A stretch of 61,200 nucleotides of DNA from Phycisphaerae bacterium (lineage in GTDB: Bacteria > Planctomycetota > Phycisphaerae > SM23-33): the NCBI GenBank assembly GCA_003551645.1, contig PUND01000018.1, positions 1 to 61,200 of the forward strand, read 5' to 3'. The position numbers and the translations under genes were made by a program. The notes under the pieces are model-generated. The model did not search any database and was not told the origin of the DNA. It saw only the letters and a program-made list of their open reading frames with translations. How positions within the stretch are numbered: position 1 is the first letter of the stretch; every line of letters begins with the position of its first letter. Positions 1 through 8,423 of the stretch are shown piece after piece.

Positions 1-488
1 CTGTGCGGCAACGAGATACGGTTGTCTTGGACTACTCCGTTTATCGTCGCGCACAGGGTCTGCGCTCCACTCGTTCCGACCCTGCCGAAAGACCCCTCGA
101 AAAAACCCCTCAGTTTGAGACCATTATACGCTTGACAATCGCGCTCACAATGGCGCCGGCGACAAATGGCGCGGCCGTAGGGGGCGGATATAGTTATGTG
201 ATGGGCCATGCGATATGTGTCAATCACGGCTGCTGTTGCCATCGGCCCGCCATCAGTGGCGTCCCGGCCGCTGTTCATGCGGTATTCGGGCGTTCGCGAG
301 GCGACTCCCAACAGAAGCCAACAGGTTACCTACGGATAGTGCACAAACGCCGTCTCGCCCCCAGATGTAGGGGAGGTTGGCTTTGCCCTCCTGTCTGTTA
401 GGTTGTAGTACGCGTCGGTGGGGCTGTCAGGGGTTGTTGGAAACCGGCCCGAAGGCCTCGCAAGCCCGTTCATGAGAAGGCCTTACGG
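1..488. other. No supported gene; upstream intergenic region
   Basis: I see no convincing gene here. An open frame at 3-401 on the + strand has no recognisable domain, no good ribosome binding site and a Cys/Arg-rich composition typical of chance reading in GC-rich DNA. I found no cobalamin-riboswitch B12 box, although the next gene is a B12-dependent enzyme. The stretch may hold the 3' flank of a gene outside the window. Confidence 0.5.
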
Positions 489-546
489 TTGACCCCTAGA
501 TTTAGTAAAATTTTTCTTGACACGCACTATATGTAGGGATTACCTT
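489..546 (+). promoter_or_regulatory. nrdJ promoter with two NrdR-like boxes 31 bp apart
   Basis: Two sequences resemble the NrdR operator (consensus ACACWATATMTWGTGT). Box 1 at 493-508 has the core CTAGATTTAGTA; box 2 at 524-539 has the core CTATATGTAG. Their equivalent bases are 31 bp apart, three helical turns, which is a known spacing for NrdR box pairs. A perfect -35 TTGACA lies at 517-522 with a weak -10 (TACCTT, 541-546) 18 bp downstream, so box 2 sits between -35 and -10 as expected for a repressor site. The predicted leader is about 190 nt. Control by ATP/dATP-sensing NrdR is an inference; nrdR is not in the window. Confidence 0.6.
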
Positions 547-743
547 GTTGTCATGCTGGATGGCCGGGAATCAGACGCAATGGTCGTCCAGAGGATGCTC
601 GGCGGCGAAGGCAATTCGGGAAAGCGAAGCTTGTTTCGCGTTCGGGTGTCTGTCTTTGCGCTGGGTTGCGGATGCCGGACCGGCGGAGCCGGTTTCGGCG
701 AGATAGAACGATTACCGGGCATTTCAACGCTGGGAGCGTTTTT

Positions 744-3700
744 ATGGTGTCGCACGAATCGGCGGAGTCGAGCCGCTCGCATAATTCCGACGGGTCCATC
801 AATACCGATGCCGGCGCCGGGCTGAGCATCGAGCAGGTGTTTTCGACGCCGGGTGTTCATCCGTTCGATGAAATCTCCTGGGAGAAGCGATCCGCCCGTA
901 TCACGGACGATAAGGGCGGCGTCGTTTTCGAGCAGGACGATGTCGAGATACCGGCCGACTGGAGCCAGCTCGCGGCCAACGTGGTCGTCAGTAAGTATTT
1001 CTACGGCCAGGGCGGCACCGACGAGCGTGAGAAATCCGTCCGCCAGTTCATCCACCGGGTCACGCGGACTATCGCCGACTGGGGCATGCAGGACGGCTAT
1101 TTCGCCTCGAAGGCCGACGCGGAGCGTTTCTATCAGGACCTGACCTGGCTGTGCGTGAATCAGCACGCGTCGTTCAACTCGCCGGTCTGGTTCAACGTCG
1201 GGCTGTATAACCAGTCGGGCGTTGTCGGCTCCGAGGGCAACTTCCACTGGGACGCCGAGCAGGGCAAGGCCGTCCGCACGCTCAACAGCTACGAGTACCC
1301 CCAGGCGTCGGCGTGCTTCATCCAGTCGGTTGACGACACGATGGAGGACATCATGCGCCTCGCCACCGACGAGGCGATGCTGTTCAAGTACGGCTCCGGC
1401 ACCGGCACCGACCTTTCGACGCTTCGCAGCAGCCGCGAGAAGCTCTCCGGCGGCGGCCAGCCGTCCGGGCCGCTGAGCTTCATGCGGATATACGACCAGA
1501 TAGCGGCCGTCGTCCGCTCCGGCGGAAAGACCCGACGCGCAGCGAAGATGCAGTCGTTGAGGGTGGACCACCCTGATATCCGCGATTTCATTACCTCCAA
1601 GATGGACGAGGAAAAGAAGGCCTGGGCGCTGATAGAGCAGGGCTATGACGGCTCGTTCAACGGCAACGCCTACGCCTCGGTGATGTACCAGAACGCGAAT
1701 CTTTCGGTCCGGGTGACCGATGAGTTCATGCAGGCCGCTCTGGACGACGACGAGTGGCAGACCTACGCGGTAACCACCGGCGATCCGCTGGAGAGGCACA
1801 AGGCCCGCGAGCTGCTGGGGCTTATCGCCGAGGGGACGCACATCTGTGGCGACCCCGGCGTGCAGTACCACAGCACCGTCAATCGCTGGCACACATGCCC
1901 CAACAGCGGTCCGATCAACGCCTCCAATCCGTGCAGCGAGTACATGTTCATCAACGACTCGGCCTGCAACCTGGCGAGCTTGAACCTGATGAAGTTCCGC
2001 CTCGCCGACGGCCGGCTGGACCTGAAGCGATTCAACGCCGCGGCGCGGGTAATGATCATAGCCCAGGATATCCTGGTCGATCACGCCAGCTATCCCAATG
2101 AACGAATATGTCGCAACAGCCACGAGTTCCGTCCGCTGGGGCTGGGCTATGCCAACCTCGGCGCCCTGATAATGTCGCTGGGTCTGCCCTACGACAGCGA
2201 CGGCGGCAGGGCGGTCGCAGCGGCCGTGACGGCGGTGATGACCGCCGCGGCATACCGAACCAGCTCCGAGCTTGCCGCCCGCAAGGGCACGTTCCTGCGA
2301 TTCGCGGAGAACCGCGACCCGATGCTGCGGGTCATCCGCATGCATCGCGCCGCGGCGGGCGATATTTCCGCCGAGCACTGCCCGGAGGAGCTTCGTTTCG
2401 CGGCCGTCGAGGCCTGGGACGAGGTGCTTGCCGCCGGGCAGGCCCACGGCTTCCGCAACGCCCAGGCGACGCTGCTGGCGCCGACCGGGACCATCGGATT
2501 CATGATGGACTGCGACACCACCGGCATCGAACCGGACATCGCCCTGGTCAAGTATAAGCAGCTCGCCGGAGGCGGGATGTTCAAGATGGTCAATCGGACC
2601 GTCCCGCTGGCGCTGGAGCGTCTGGGCTATTCGCGCAACCAGGCGGCGGAGATAATCGACTATATCGACGAGCACGACACCATCGAGGGCGCCCCGCACC
2701 TGAGCCAGGAGCATCTGCCGGTGTTCGACTGCGCGTTCCAGCCGGCCAACGGCGAACGGTCCATACATTACATGGGTCACATACGTATGATGGGCGCGGT
2801 CCAGCCGTTCCTGTCCGGGGCGATATCCAAGACGGTCAACCTGCCCAAGGACGTTACGGTCGAGGATATCTCGCATGTGTATGTCAGGGGCTGGGAGCTT
2901 GGACTGAAGGCGGTGGCCATCTACCGTGACGGCTCGAAGCGCACCCAGCCGTTCAACGTCACTGACACGGGAAAGGCCGGCGAAAAGCAGGCCCCCGAGT
3001 CGGTCAGCGTGGAACAGTTCGAGTCGGCCAAGCGAATGCCGCACCGCCATCGACTGCCGGCGACCCGCCCGTCGCTTACGCACAAGTTCGAGGTCGGCGG
3101 ACACGAGGGCTATCTGAACGTTGGTCTGTACGAGGACGGCCGACCGGGAGAGCTTTTCATAACGATGGCCAAGGAGGGCTCCACCGTAGGCGGGATGATG
3201 GACGCCTTTGCCACAGCCGTCAGCTTGTGTCTGCAGTACGGGGTTCCCCTAGAGGGCCTGGTCAAGAAGTTCTCGCATCAGCGGTTCGATCCGAGCGGGA
3301 TGACGTCCAACAGGGAAATTCCGTTCGCCAAGAGTATTGTGGATTACATCTTCCGCTGGCTGGGGATCACGTTTCTGGAGGAGTTCCGCAAAACCAACCT
3401 GCCGGACAGGAAACAGTCCGGCGGCAAGAAATCGTCAGCGCCCGAGGCGGTCAGGGACGACACGAGTTCCTCGGAAAACGGGCGCGCCGACCAGGCCGAA
3501 GGCAAGGATGCTGATCGGCCTGTCGGCGCCATTTTTGACGGGGCGTACGTCGGCGGCGGCAACGGCGGAGGTTTACGAAAGCCGGCCGCGCAGAAGAAGG
3601 CGGTGGCTGCGGCCGCCGACCGCTCCGCGGCGGTCCAGTCGGACCGGGTGGACCAGCAGTTCTCGCACTATCAGGAAGACGCTCCGGCGTGCGACGTCTG

Positions 3701-3773
3701 CGGGTCCATAACGGTCCGCAACGGAAACTGCTACAAGTGCTACAACTGCGGCTCATCGATGGGTTGCAGCTAG
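744..3773 (+). CDS. nrdJ: Adenosylcobalamin-dependent (class II) ribonucleoside-diphosphate reductase
   Basis: Reduces ribonucleotides to deoxyribonucleotides with a B12-generated thiyl radical, so it needs neither oxygen nor a separate radical subunit. The protein is 1009 aa. It has a long N-terminal region, the ten-stranded barrel with the NPCSEY active-site segment near residue 395 and TGTIGFMMDCDTTG near residue 585, a TSCPD domain at about 780-850, a low-complexity Lys/Ala/Gly-rich linker at about 890-970, and a C-terminal Cys ribbon (CDVCG...CYKCYNCG) that probably relays electrons or binds zinc. ATG 744 was chosen over the in-frame ATG 666 because GGGAG lies 8 nt upstream and family homology starts after it. 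No nrdA/B partner is nearby. A tandem NrdR-type operator precedes it. Confidence 0.93.
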   Translation: MVSHESAESSRSHNSDGSINTDAGAGLSIEQVFSTPGVHPFDEISWEKRSARITDDKGGVVFEQDDVEIPADWSQLAANVVVSKYFYGQGGTDEREKSVRQFIHRVTRTIADWGMQDGYFASKADAERFYQDLTWLCVNQHASFNSPVWFNVGLYNQSGVVGSEGNFHWDAEQGKAVRTLNSYEYPQASACFIQSVDDTMEDIMRLATDEAMLFKYGSGTGTDLSTLRSSREKLSGGGQPSGPLSFMRIYDQIAAVVRSGGKTRRAAKMQSLRVDHPDIRDFITSKMDEEKKAWALIEQGYDGSFNGNAYASVMYQNANLSVRVTDEFMQAALDDDEWQTYAVTTGDPLERHKARELLGLIAEGTHICGDPGVQYHSTVNRWHTCPNSGPINASNPCSEYMFINDSACNLASLNLMKFRLADGRLDLKRFNAAARVMIIAQDILVDHASYPNERICRNSHEFRPLGLGYANLGALIMSLGLPYDSDGGRAVAAAVTAVMTAAAYRTSSELAARKGTFLRFAENRDPMLRVIRMHRAAAGDISAEHCPEELRFAAVEAWDEVLAAGQAHGFRNAQATLLAPTGTIGFMMDCDTTGIEPDIALVKYKQLAGGGMFKMVNRTVPLALERLGYSRNQAAEIIDYIDEHDTIEGAPHLSQEHLPVFDCAFQPANGERSIHYMGHIRMMGAVQPFLSGAISKTVNLPKDVTVEDISHVYVRGWELGLKAVAIYRDGSKRTQPFNVTDTGKAGEKQAPESVSVEQFESAKRMPHRHRLPATRPSLTHKFEVGGHEGYLNVGLYEDGRPGELFITMAKEGSTVGGMMDAFATAVSLCLQYGVPLEGLVKKFSHQRFDPSGMTSNREIPFAKSIVDYIFRWLGITFLEEFRKTNLPDRKQSGGKKSSAPEAVRDDTSSSENGRADQAEGKDADRPVGAIFDGAYVGGGNGGGLRKPAAQKKAVAAAADRSAAVQSDRVDQQFSHYQEDAPACDVCGSITVRNGNCYKCYNCGSSMGCS

Positions 3774-4195
3774 ACGAGCCGCAGCGGCAGAGGCGTAACC
3801 GGGTGCCGGCTTACGCTCGCCACGGCTGGAAGTATCGGCCGGTATCCGTTCGACGGGTGTATGTGTATCGCGCCCGTGTTGCTTGGCAGCGGGAGAGCCG
3901 TTGTCCGATCGGTTTTTTCGGCTCTCCATGGTGGCGCGGCAATGCCCATGGCGCCGCCAGACGATTAATTTGAGCGTCCGGTGGGTGTGTCGCGCCGAGC
4001 GGACAAGTTAATGCAGACCAGGGACGGCGGAAGCGGCGCCCCACCGCCCCCATAAAAAGGAATCAGGTCAGGGCGTTTTCGTACTCGGAAATCTCGGCCA
4101 AAACTGAGATTCCGTCTAAAGGTTACAGGCCGAACATGCCGAGTAGACCTACACGCGAGTATAATAACACGTGAGTTGTCCGCTGCACCCTTAAC
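3774..4195. other. Intergenic; hairpin at 3892-3927
   Basis: No gene seen. A 9-bp perfect stem, GGAGAGCCG (3892-3900) with CGGCTCTCC (3919-3927), encloses an 18-nt loop that contains TTTTTT. It could mark the 3' end of the nrdJ transcript, but the T-run lies in the loop and not after the stem, so it is not a canonical terminator. Confidence 0.4.
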
Positions 4196-4281
4196 GATGT
4201 AGGTCCCCCTCCGCCTACGTCACGGGTTGCGGCATGATAGGGCGACACCGAGGTCTCCCTCCGCCTGGGTGTCGTCCTTTT
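4196..4281 (+). other. Two tandem hairpins with near-identical loops
   Basis: Hairpin A (4196-4221) pairs GATGTAGG with CCTACGTC around the loop TCCCCCTCCG. Hairpin B (4240-4277) pairs GGGCGACACC with GGTGTCGTCC and an inner AGG/CCT around the loop TCTCCCTCCG, followed by TTTT. The 16-nt apical parts of A and B differ at one base while the outer stems differ completely, which suggests selection on the loop. Read on the + strand the loops carry CCCUCC (anti-Shine-Dalgarno-like). Read on the - strand they carry GGAGGG (CsrA-site-like). Hairpin B could also act as a weak intrinsic terminator. Confidence 0.45.
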
Positions 4282-4375
4282 CATGCGCAGCGGCGTTGAC
4301 AGCAGACGCCTTGTAAACGATGATGTGTCCCGACGAAGAGGCCCCCGCGCATACCCATCGGCAAGGGCCAAGAAC

Positions 4376-5053
4376 ATGACATGCTCACTGACGCTTTCGA
4401 CGGCTACACTTGAGAACCTGCACCTGTTCCCGGCGGCGCTGCTGGCGGTGTTCGCACTGGTCAACTGCTTCTTCGGGTACATGGTGTTCCGCGTACTGCT
4501 GGCCGTTTACGGTACGGTCGGGGGAATGGCCATCGGCATATCGATTGTCGCCTGGGCGAGGGCCGAGCCGACGACTGTTGACTACGTGGTCGCGGCCGGG
4601 GCGCTTGCGGTGCTGCTGGGGCTTCTGTCGTGGTACGTATTCCGTGTCGCTTTTGCGGCGCTGGTGGCTGTGGTGGTGGCGGCACTGCTGGCAAGGGTGT
4701 TCGGCGATCCGCCGCCGGTGGGCGGATGGGTGGTCGGTGGCATCGTAGGGGCCGTGGCCGGCCTGATGGCGTTCGCGGAACTCAGGCGGGTGGTCGTGTT
4801 CTTCACCGCCGTTACGGGGGGTTTCTCGGCCGTATTCATCCCGGCGATCGCCTATGCCGGCCCCGAAGGCCTGGCGGCGCTTGGTCCGTTTGTCGGGGCC
4901 GCTATTTTCATTGCCGGAGCCGGGCTGTCTGTGGGGGGCTTTTTTGCCCAGAGCAAGCTCGCTCGCGTGTTCGATACCGGCCTGACACCCCGCAGACGGA
5001 AACGTCAACCGACCGGCAGCACCGCCCTGAGGCCGCCTTTCACACGCGTCTGA
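4376..5053 (+). CDS. Multi-pass membrane protein, TMEM198/DUF4203-like
   Basis: 225 aa, with about seven hydrophobic segments packed between residues 15 and 205 and a short basic C-tail (TPRRRKRQP). Glycine-rich helices such as GGWVVGGIVGAVAG resemble the TMEM198/DUF4203 group of integral membrane proteins, whose function in bacteria is not known. ATG 4376 was chosen because the upstream in-frame extension (from 4283) is Arg-rich and overlaps the hairpin region; AAGGG lies about 9 nt before it. It stands alone, 66 nt before leuD, which has its own promoter. Family assignment is tentative; the membrane topology is clear. Confidence 0.7.
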   Translation: MTCSLTLSTATLENLHLFPAALLAVFALVNCFFGYMVFRVLLAVYGTVGGMAIGISIVAWARAEPTTVDYVVAAGALAVLLGLLSWYVFRVAFAALVAVVVAALLARVFGDPPPVGGWVVGGIVGAVAGLMAFAELRRVVVFFTAVTGGFSAVFIPAIAYAGPEGLAALGPFVGAAIFIAGAGLSVGGFFAQSKLARVFDTGLTPRRRKRQPTGSTALRPPFTRV

Positions 5054-5058
5054 TGCGC

Positions 5059-5086
5059 TTGCCCGCCGCCGGCGCCGGTGTATAAT
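5059..5086 (+). promoter_or_regulatory. leuD promoter (TTGCCC-16-TATAAT)
   Basis: A -35 TTGCCC at 5059-5064, a 16-bp spacer and a perfect -10 TATAAT at 5081-5086 followed by CC. The predicted start near 5093 leaves a leader of about 27 nt before ATG 5120. Confidence 0.65.
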
Positions 5087-5119
5087 CCCTCCTCGAGTTC
5101 AGCGAAAGGCGCGAAACAC

Positions 5120-5686
5120 ATGGGCGAAAAGATACGCGGCAAGGCGTTCGTCGTCGGCGACAACGTGGATACCGACCAGATTATCCCGGCCATGCACTTG
5201 GTCTATGACCCCTCGGATCCGCAGCAGCGGAAGCTCTACGGCCGGTTCGCCCTTAGCGGCGTGCCCGTCGAGCAGTCCGGCTTGCCCGACGGGAACGTGC
5301 CGTTCGTGGCCGACGGCGCCGATAAGAGCGAGTTCGCGGTGATTATCGCCGGCCGTAACTTCGGCTGCGGAAGCTCGCGGGAGCACGCGCCGCTGGCGAT
5401 CTCCGAGGCCGGCTGCCACGCCGTCATCGCCGAAAGCTACGCCAGGATTTTCTACCGAAACAGCGTCAACGGCGGCTATCTCGTGCCGCTGGAGACGCCC
5501 TTGCGGCTCATCGAGCACATAGCCACCGGAACCGAGGTCGAGCTTGACCTTTCAGAGGGTGTCCTTACCGACACTGCCGCAGGGCAGAACCACAAGCTCA
5601 ACCCCCTGGGCGATGTGGCCGAGATAGTCGCAGCGGGGGGCATCTTCGACTACGCCCGTAAAACGGGGTTGCTTGAGAGCAAGTGA
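5120..5686 (+). CDS. leuD: 3-isopropylmalate dehydratase small subunit
   Basis: Small swivel-domain subunit of isopropylmalate isomerase in leucine synthesis; it pairs with an iron-sulfur LeuC that is not in this window. 188 aa, of the short archaeal/HacB-like type. Motifs: GDNVDTDQIIPA near the N-terminus, NFGCGSSREHAP near residue 80 (substrate loop), YARIFYRNSVNGG and YLVPLE. The start is ATG 5120; an in-frame ATG at 5078 overlaps the -10 region and is unlikely. It overlaps the next gene by 4 nt (GTGA), so the two are translationally coupled. Homoaconitase small subunit is the main alternative, since the two enzymes share this fold. Confidence 0.9.
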   Translation: MGEKIRGKAFVVGDNVDTDQIIPAMHLVYDPSDPQQRKLYGRFALSGVPVEQSGLPDGNVPFVADGADKSEFAVIIAGRNFGCGSSREHAPLAISEAGCHAVIAESYARIFYRNSVNGGYLVPLETPLRLIEHIATGTEVELDLSEGVLTDTAAGQNHKLNPLGDVAEIVAAGGIFDYARKTGLLESK

Positions 5687-5988
5687 AAGACGCCGAGAAC
5701 GTAAGCATCCGCCGAGACTCCGCCGGCGCGGTAATCGCCGTAAAGGTTGTCGCCGGATCATCGCGCGACGGGGCCGCCGGCGTGGTGGGGGACCGGCTGA
5801 AGGTCGCCACCACGGCCGCGCCGGAAAAGGGCAAGGCCAACGCGGCCGTGGTCGGAATCCTCGCTGCAATGTTCGGGCTGACCAGGAGGCAAGTCCGTCT
5901 CATCTCCGGAACGACCACGCCGACAAAGACCTTTCATCTCGAAGGCGCGAATCCTGAGACCGTACGGGAGGCATTGCGCCGGGTTTAG
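5683..5988 (+). CDS. DUF167 (YggU family) protein
   Basis: 101 aa starting at a GTG that overlaps the leuD stop codon. It shows the family pattern: a central AVKVVAGSSRDG strand, then APEKGKANAAVVGILA and a C-terminal GTTTPTKTFHLEG. The YggU/DUF167 fold is a small alpha/beta domain without an established biochemical role. Length is normal for the family. Its coupling to leuD looks like chance operon structure. Confidence 0.88.
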   Translation: MKDAENVSIRRDSAGAVIAVKVVAGSSRDGAAGVVGDRLKVATTAAPEKGKANAAVVGILAAMFGLTRRQVRLISGTTTPTKTFHLEGANPETVREALRRV

Positions 5989-6077
5989 CGGCCATGCGAT
6001 ACCGCGCGGGCTTTCGGGCGCCCACGGCTGAGCGGATCAAACGGGCGGTTCGGATCGGCGGCCGAGTATTCCGCCGT

Positions 6078-6105
6078 TTGGCGCAGCCGGCTACGGGCGT
6101 ATAAT
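6078..6105 (+). promoter_or_regulatory. Promoter of the PfkB kinase gene; predicts a leaderless mRNA
   Basis: TTGGCG at 6078-6083, a 16-bp spacer and TATAAT at 6100-6105, followed by CC. ATG 6113 lies only 7 nt after the -10 hexamer, where transcription would normally begin, and no Shine-Dalgarno sequence exists. The transcript is therefore probably leaderless. Confidence 0.65.
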
Positions 6106-6112
6106 CCGGCAC

Positions 6113-7060
6113 ATGCCCAAATCGCCCAGCATAATCACGGTAAGCTTGAATCCCGCGGTGGATCGCGTGATGGAGGTCGCCGATTTCCGTATTGGCGCCC
6201 ACCAGTTGGGTCGCGAGGTCCGCCGCACGCCCGCCGGCAAGGGCGTGAACGTCTCCCGCGTGCTGGCGGCGATGGACACGCCGTGCGTCGCTACCGGTTA
6301 TCTCGGACGCGACAACCGAGACGAGTTCCGTCGCGTGCTTGGCGGGGGCAGGGTAGCGGATGAGTTCTTCCCCCTGCCCGGCCGGACGCGCGAGAACGTG
6401 ACCATCACCGACCCGGCCACTCGGCAGGAAACCCACATACGCGACGTCGGTCTTGAGGTGGATGAGCGGAACTTCCAGCGGCTTTTGACCAAGCTGCGGC
6501 TGATAGCACGGGAGGGCTACTTCGTGCTGTTCTGCGGCTCGATGCCGCCGGGGATAGGCCCCGATGAGTTCGCCCGGCTAGTCGATGCCTGCATCGAAGT
6601 CGGCGCCCGCGTGGCCGTCGATACCAGCGGCGAGCCCCTGCGTGCCGTCGCCGACAGGAAGCTCTGGCTTCTCAAGCCCAACACCGCCGAGCTTGCCGAG
6701 CTTGTCGGCCGCGACCTGCCCGACAGGGAAGCACAACTCGCAGCCGCTCGTGAACTTACCGAACACGTTGACGTGGTGCTGCTTACCCGTGGCGCCGAAG
6801 GGGCATACCTGCTGACCGGCGACCAGATCGTCCACGGGCATGCCGAGGCGGCCCCGGAGCTAATCTGCAACACGGTCGGCTGTGGAGATGTGATGCTGGG
6901 CGTGTTCGTCGCCGGGCTGCACGCCGGGCTTGGGGTCCGCGAGGCGTTCGGACAGGCGATAGCCGCGGCCACCGCCGCGGCCTGCTATCTTGCGACCGCC
7001 GAGTTCGACATGGATCTGTTCAAAAAGCTCAAACATGAAGTCGAGTTGACCGACCTTTAA
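6113..7060 (+). CDS. 1-phosphofructokinase / PfkB-family hexose-phosphate kinase
   Basis: 315 aa ribokinase-fold kinase of the FruK/LacC/PfkB type, which phosphorylates fructose-1-phosphate, fructose-6-phosphate or tagatose-6-phosphate with ATP. Visible motifs: SLNPAVDRVME at the N-terminus, GKGVNVSRVLAA (substrate loop, about residue 43), and GCGDVMLGVFVAG near residue 257, the anion-hole/catalytic-base motif with Cys where GAGD has Ala. Substrate cannot be settled from sequence; the NPAVD start and length fit 1-phosphofructokinase or PfkB. No PTS genes are nearby, which argues slightly for the PfkB role. It converges on trpA with a 31-nt gap. Confidence 0.82.
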   Translation: MPKSPSIITVSLNPAVDRVMEVADFRIGAHQLGREVRRTPAGKGVNVSRVLAAMDTPCVATGYLGRDNRDEFRRVLGGGRVADEFFPLPGRTRENVTITDPATRQETHIRDVGLEVDERNFQRLLTKLRLIAREGYFVLFCGSMPPGIGPDEFARLVDACIEVGARVAVDTSGEPLRAVADRKLWLLKPNTAELAELVGRDLPDREAQLAAARELTEHVDVVLLTRGAEGAYLLTGDQIVHGHAEAAPELICNTVGCGDVMLGVFVAGLHAGLGVREAFGQAIAAATAAACYLATAEFDMDLFKKLKHEVELTDL

Positions 7061-7091
7061 GCGGCCTCGGCGGGGTGAGCCGGTCCGGTGA

Positions 7092-7916
7092 TTACAGCGT
7101 CGGTTCGATCAACTCGGATACGAACTCTCCGGCACGGGCGACTATATCGTCGCGCGACGCGCCTTGCTGAATCGCGTCGGCGATGCGGTGGACGATGGCC
7201 GAGCCGACTATCGCGCCGTCGGCGACCTCGCAGACGGTCCGGACCATCTCCGGCCGGCTTATCCCGAAGCCGATGCAGATGGCGGTGTCGGTATGGCCGC
7301 GAAGCTCGCGGACCTGCTCGATGGTGGCCTCGGGCAGCTTGTCGCGCTCGCCGGTGATGCCCGCGACCGAGACGTAGTAGATGAAGCCCCGGCAATGGCC
7401 GGCGATTTGCAGACGTCTTTGCGGCGGCGTGGTCGGTGCGATGAGCATGACGTTGGCCAGGCCGCGCTCGGCCGCCAGCGGCTCGAACTCGCCGGCCTCC
7501 TCCAGCGGCAGGTCAGGAATCAGCACGCCGTCGAAGCCGGCATCGGCGGCTTCGGAGAGGAACCGGCTAGCGTCGCGGCGGAAGACTATCGAATAGCTCA
7601 CCATCGCCACCAGTGCGATTCCGCCGCCGGCAGAGCGGTAGCCGCGGACAAGCTCCATGGCGTCGGCGGTGGTGAAACCGGCGTCCAGCGCGCTGGTGAA
7701 CGACGACTGGATGGTCGGGCCATCGGCTATCGGGTCTGAAAACGGTATCCCCAGCTCGCAGACCTTAACGCCGCGGGCCTCGAAGTCGTGCAGCAGGGCG
7801 GCCGTGGTCTCGACGTCCGGGAAGCCGGCCGTCAGAAAAGGCGACAGCGTCTTTCGCCCCGCCGAGCGAAGCTCGGCGAACGTCCGCACCAGTCGATTGT
7901 CGTCCAGTCCGCTCAT
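7092..7916 (-). CDS. trpA: Tryptophan synthase alpha subunit
   Basis: Cleaves indole-3-glycerol phosphate to indole and glyceraldehyde-3-phosphate; indole is channelled to TrpB. TIM barrel of 274 aa. Key segments: the catalytic Glu in CELGIPFSDPIADGPTIQ, the catalytic Asp in GVLIPDLPLEE, and the phosphate-binding YYVSVAGITGER and GFGISRPE. ATG 7916 is preceded by AAGGA with good spacing; a GTG 21 nt further upstream lies inside the flanking repeat and is less likely. trpB lies upstream on the same strand, but the usual tight trpB-trpA junction is split by a 517-bp repeat-bounded cassette. Confidence 0.95.
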   Translation of the reverse strand: MSGLDDNRLVRTFAELRSAGRKTLSPFLTAGFPDVETTAALLHDFEARGVKVCELGIPFSDPIADGPTIQSSFTSALDAGFTTADAMELVRGYRSAGGGIALVAMVSYSIVFRRDASRFLSEAADAGFDGVLIPDLPLEEAGEFEPLAAERGLANVMLIAPTTPPQRRLQIAGHCRGFIYYVSVAGITGERDKLPEATIEQVRELRGHTDTAICIGFGISRPEMVRTVCEVADGAIVGSAIVHRIADAIQQGASRDDIVARAGEFVSELIEPTL

Positions 7917-7928
7917 TTTCGTCCTTCT

Positions 7929-7950
7929 ATTCGACACAGAGGCGCAGAGG
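7929..7950 (+). repeat. Left inverted repeat of the trp cassette
   Basis: 22 bp starting ATTCGACACAGAGG and continuing CGCAGAGG, the exact reverse complement of 8424-8445. It consists of octads CACAGAGG and CGCAGAGG, with a partial third unit (TGCAGATA) beyond the repeat. Confidence 0.9.
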
Positions 7951-7986
7951 TGCAGATAAGTTTATATGTGCTCGCTGGTTTCATAT

Positions 7987-8378
7987 TCAGTTGATTACCC
8001 GCCTCACTCCTTCTCTTAGCGTGGGGCGATGGAAGTTCATCAGCAGCCCGACACGCTTGCCAGCGGCCTTGAGTGTGCTGCGAAGCTGCGCCTTGTGCAC
8101 GTCGGCCAACGCTTCGACTGTCTTCAGTTCAACTATAACGCTGTCGTCCACCATCAAATCGATACGGTGCTCGCCCACGACTTCGCCGCGATAGCCCACC
8201 CGGATTACGGCCTGCCGGTCAACCTTGTGCCCGCGCTGCTGAAGCTCATACGCCAGGGCGTTCTCGTATATCTTCTCGACGAATCCCGGGCCCCAAGCTC
8301 GCGATGCACCTCGACGCCGGCGGCGATGATCCGTTTGGTTAAGTCCTGTTGCGGATATTCACGCTCCGAATAAGTCAC
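7987..8378 (-). pseudogene. GxxExxY family protein, frameshifted
   Basis: Reading from GTG 8378 gives a typical N-terminal half (QQDLTKRIIAAGVEVHRELG). The reading frame then shifts within the GGGGCCCGGG run at about 8285-8298. The second frame continues with GPGFVEKIYENALAYELQ, which holds the family motif G-x-x-E-x-x-Y as GFVEKIY, and runs through HRIDLMVDDSVIVELK to the normal end GVRRVIN. IDLxV...VIVELK resembles a PD-(D/E)XK nuclease core, a relationship usually proposed for this family. Only the last 70 residues are open in one frame (from GTG 8199). Either it is a true pseudogene or an assembly/sequencing error in the G/C run. It lies between inverted repeats in the trp operon. Confidence 0.8.
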
Positions 8379-8423
8379 GTTGCAGGCCCCTATATAACCA
8401 GTTTCAGCTCTCTCACCTCTGTT

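Noticed and set aside
3..401. 132-aa open frame at the window start
   Set aside because: No domain, no ribosome binding site and chance-like composition.
1..743. Cobalamin riboswitch before the B12-dependent reductase gene
   Set aside because: No B12-box-like sequence or typical long leader found by eye.
540..3104. 854-aa open frame antisense to nrdJ
   Set aside because: Mirror of a strongly supported gene; typical GC-rich antisense frame with no domain.
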